Source: Anaerolineae bacterium (GTDB lineage: Bacteria > Chloroflexota > Anaerolineae > UBA1429). From it: DNA of 6,156 bases. The stretch lies in NCBI GenBank assembly GCA_007123335.1, contig SKLG01000288.1:1-6156 (forward strand), given 5' to 3'. The notes beneath the pieces were generated by a model. That model did not search any database and was not told the DNA's origin. It worked only from the letters and a program-made list of their open reading frames with translations. The first letter of the stretch is position 1, and every line of letters starts with the position of its first letter. The position numbers and the translations under genes are program-made. Shown one piece after another: positions 5,900 to 6,156 of this stretch.

Positions 5900-6156
5900 T
5901 TACTGCGCGGTCACAAAGGTAAGCGCATCGCTGCTGGGTACGGCCACGCGCCTGGAGACGACCACCACCTCGAGCCGGTTCGAGCCGGCCGGGAGGTTGT
6001 TCGTGTCGTTCGCGCTGAGGACCACTTCCCAGAGGCCATCATCTACCGCCTCGGCGTCGCCTACAATGGCGAGTTCACCCGTGGCGTCAAAGACCAGGTA
6101 GCGCACCTGATCGATGTCCCTGATGGCATAGGGCTCGTCGTTAAAGGTAACCTCGA
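5900..6156 (-). CDS. Probable ABC importer solute-binding protein, C-terminal end (5' partial)
   Basis: The frame is open to the window edge, so only the last 84 residues are seen. The internal GTG at 6106 is not the start, since in-frame coding continues upstream of it (EVTFNDEPYAIRDIDQ). The visible part is a beta-rich, Ig/FlgD-like segment: strand-forming stretches VRYLVFDATGELAIVG, GLWEVVLSA and NRLEVVVVSRRVAV, with a GSNRLEVVVV core. Comparable tails occur at the end of family 5 extracellular solute-binding proteins in Chloroflexota, by my recollection. Position as first visible gene of an Opp/Dpp operon, just before the DppB-like permease, is where the binding protein belongs, and none is present elsewhere in the window. 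The ligand-binding lobes are outside the window, so identity rests on context and the tail alone. Another secreted protein is possible. Confidence 0.65.
   Translation of the reverse strand, partial: EVTFNDEPYAIRDIDQVRYLVFDATGELAIVGDAEAVDDGLWEVVLSANDTNNLPAGSNRLEVVVVSRRVAVPSSDALTFVTAQ

Noticed and set aside
5344..5922. Plus-strand 192-codon frame over the DppB 5' part and the spacer
   Set aside because: Most of it is antisense to the DppB N-terminus. It has no ribosome binding site or recognisable domain, and it crosses the strong hairpin.

Overview
The window is GC-rich, bacterial and densely coding. It holds most of an Opp/Dpp-type (nickel/peptide/oligosaccharide family) ABC importer operon on the minus strand. 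A short plus-strand gene group converges on it from the left. Three traits resemble transporter clusters of Chloroflexota and, in the ATPases, of Thermotogota and archaea: a DppC-type permease with a large extracytoplasmic insert, a binding-protein C-terminus carrying an added beta-rich tail, and the VPQ-AAMNALNP style Q-loop. A Chloroflexota origin is a plausible guess, but no marker gene is present to settle it.

Left part, plus strand (1-896). The first gene is the C-terminal 233 residues of an enolase-superfamily sugar-acid dehydratase, closest by eye to L-rhamnonate dehydratase. Its start lies before the window. It is followed by a possible 16-codon mini-ORF that shares a GTGA overlap with each neighbour, then by a 49-residue CcmD-like single-pass membrane protein. 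Only 27 bases (897-923) separate this group from the convergent transporter operon, and I see no clear intrinsic terminator there.

Right part, minus strand, read from 6156 down to 924. The order is: the 3' end of a probable solute-binding protein (5900-6156); a 160-base spacer with a perfect 13-bp hairpin; a DppB-like permease; a DppC-like permease with roughly 140 extra residues between TM1 and the conserved GTD motif; a DppD/OppD-like ATPase; a DppF/OppF-like ATPase; and a conserved-looking 69-residue two-TM protein at the end. Spacing is tight (4-base overlap or start/stop adjacency, 5, 40 and 23 bases), so this is very likely one transcription unit.

How the parts fit: the lipoprotein or secreted binding protein would capture the solute, the two permeases form the channel, and the two ATPases drive uptake. 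Opp/Dpp importers carry peptides in many bacteria but oligosaccharides in Thermotoga and Pyrococcus relatives. The neighbouring sugar-acid dehydratase makes a carbohydrate, perhaps a deoxy-sugar-containing oligosaccharide, a reasonable alternative to peptide. That is inference from context. Nothing in the window looks like a mobile element, CRISPR array, rRNA or tRNA.
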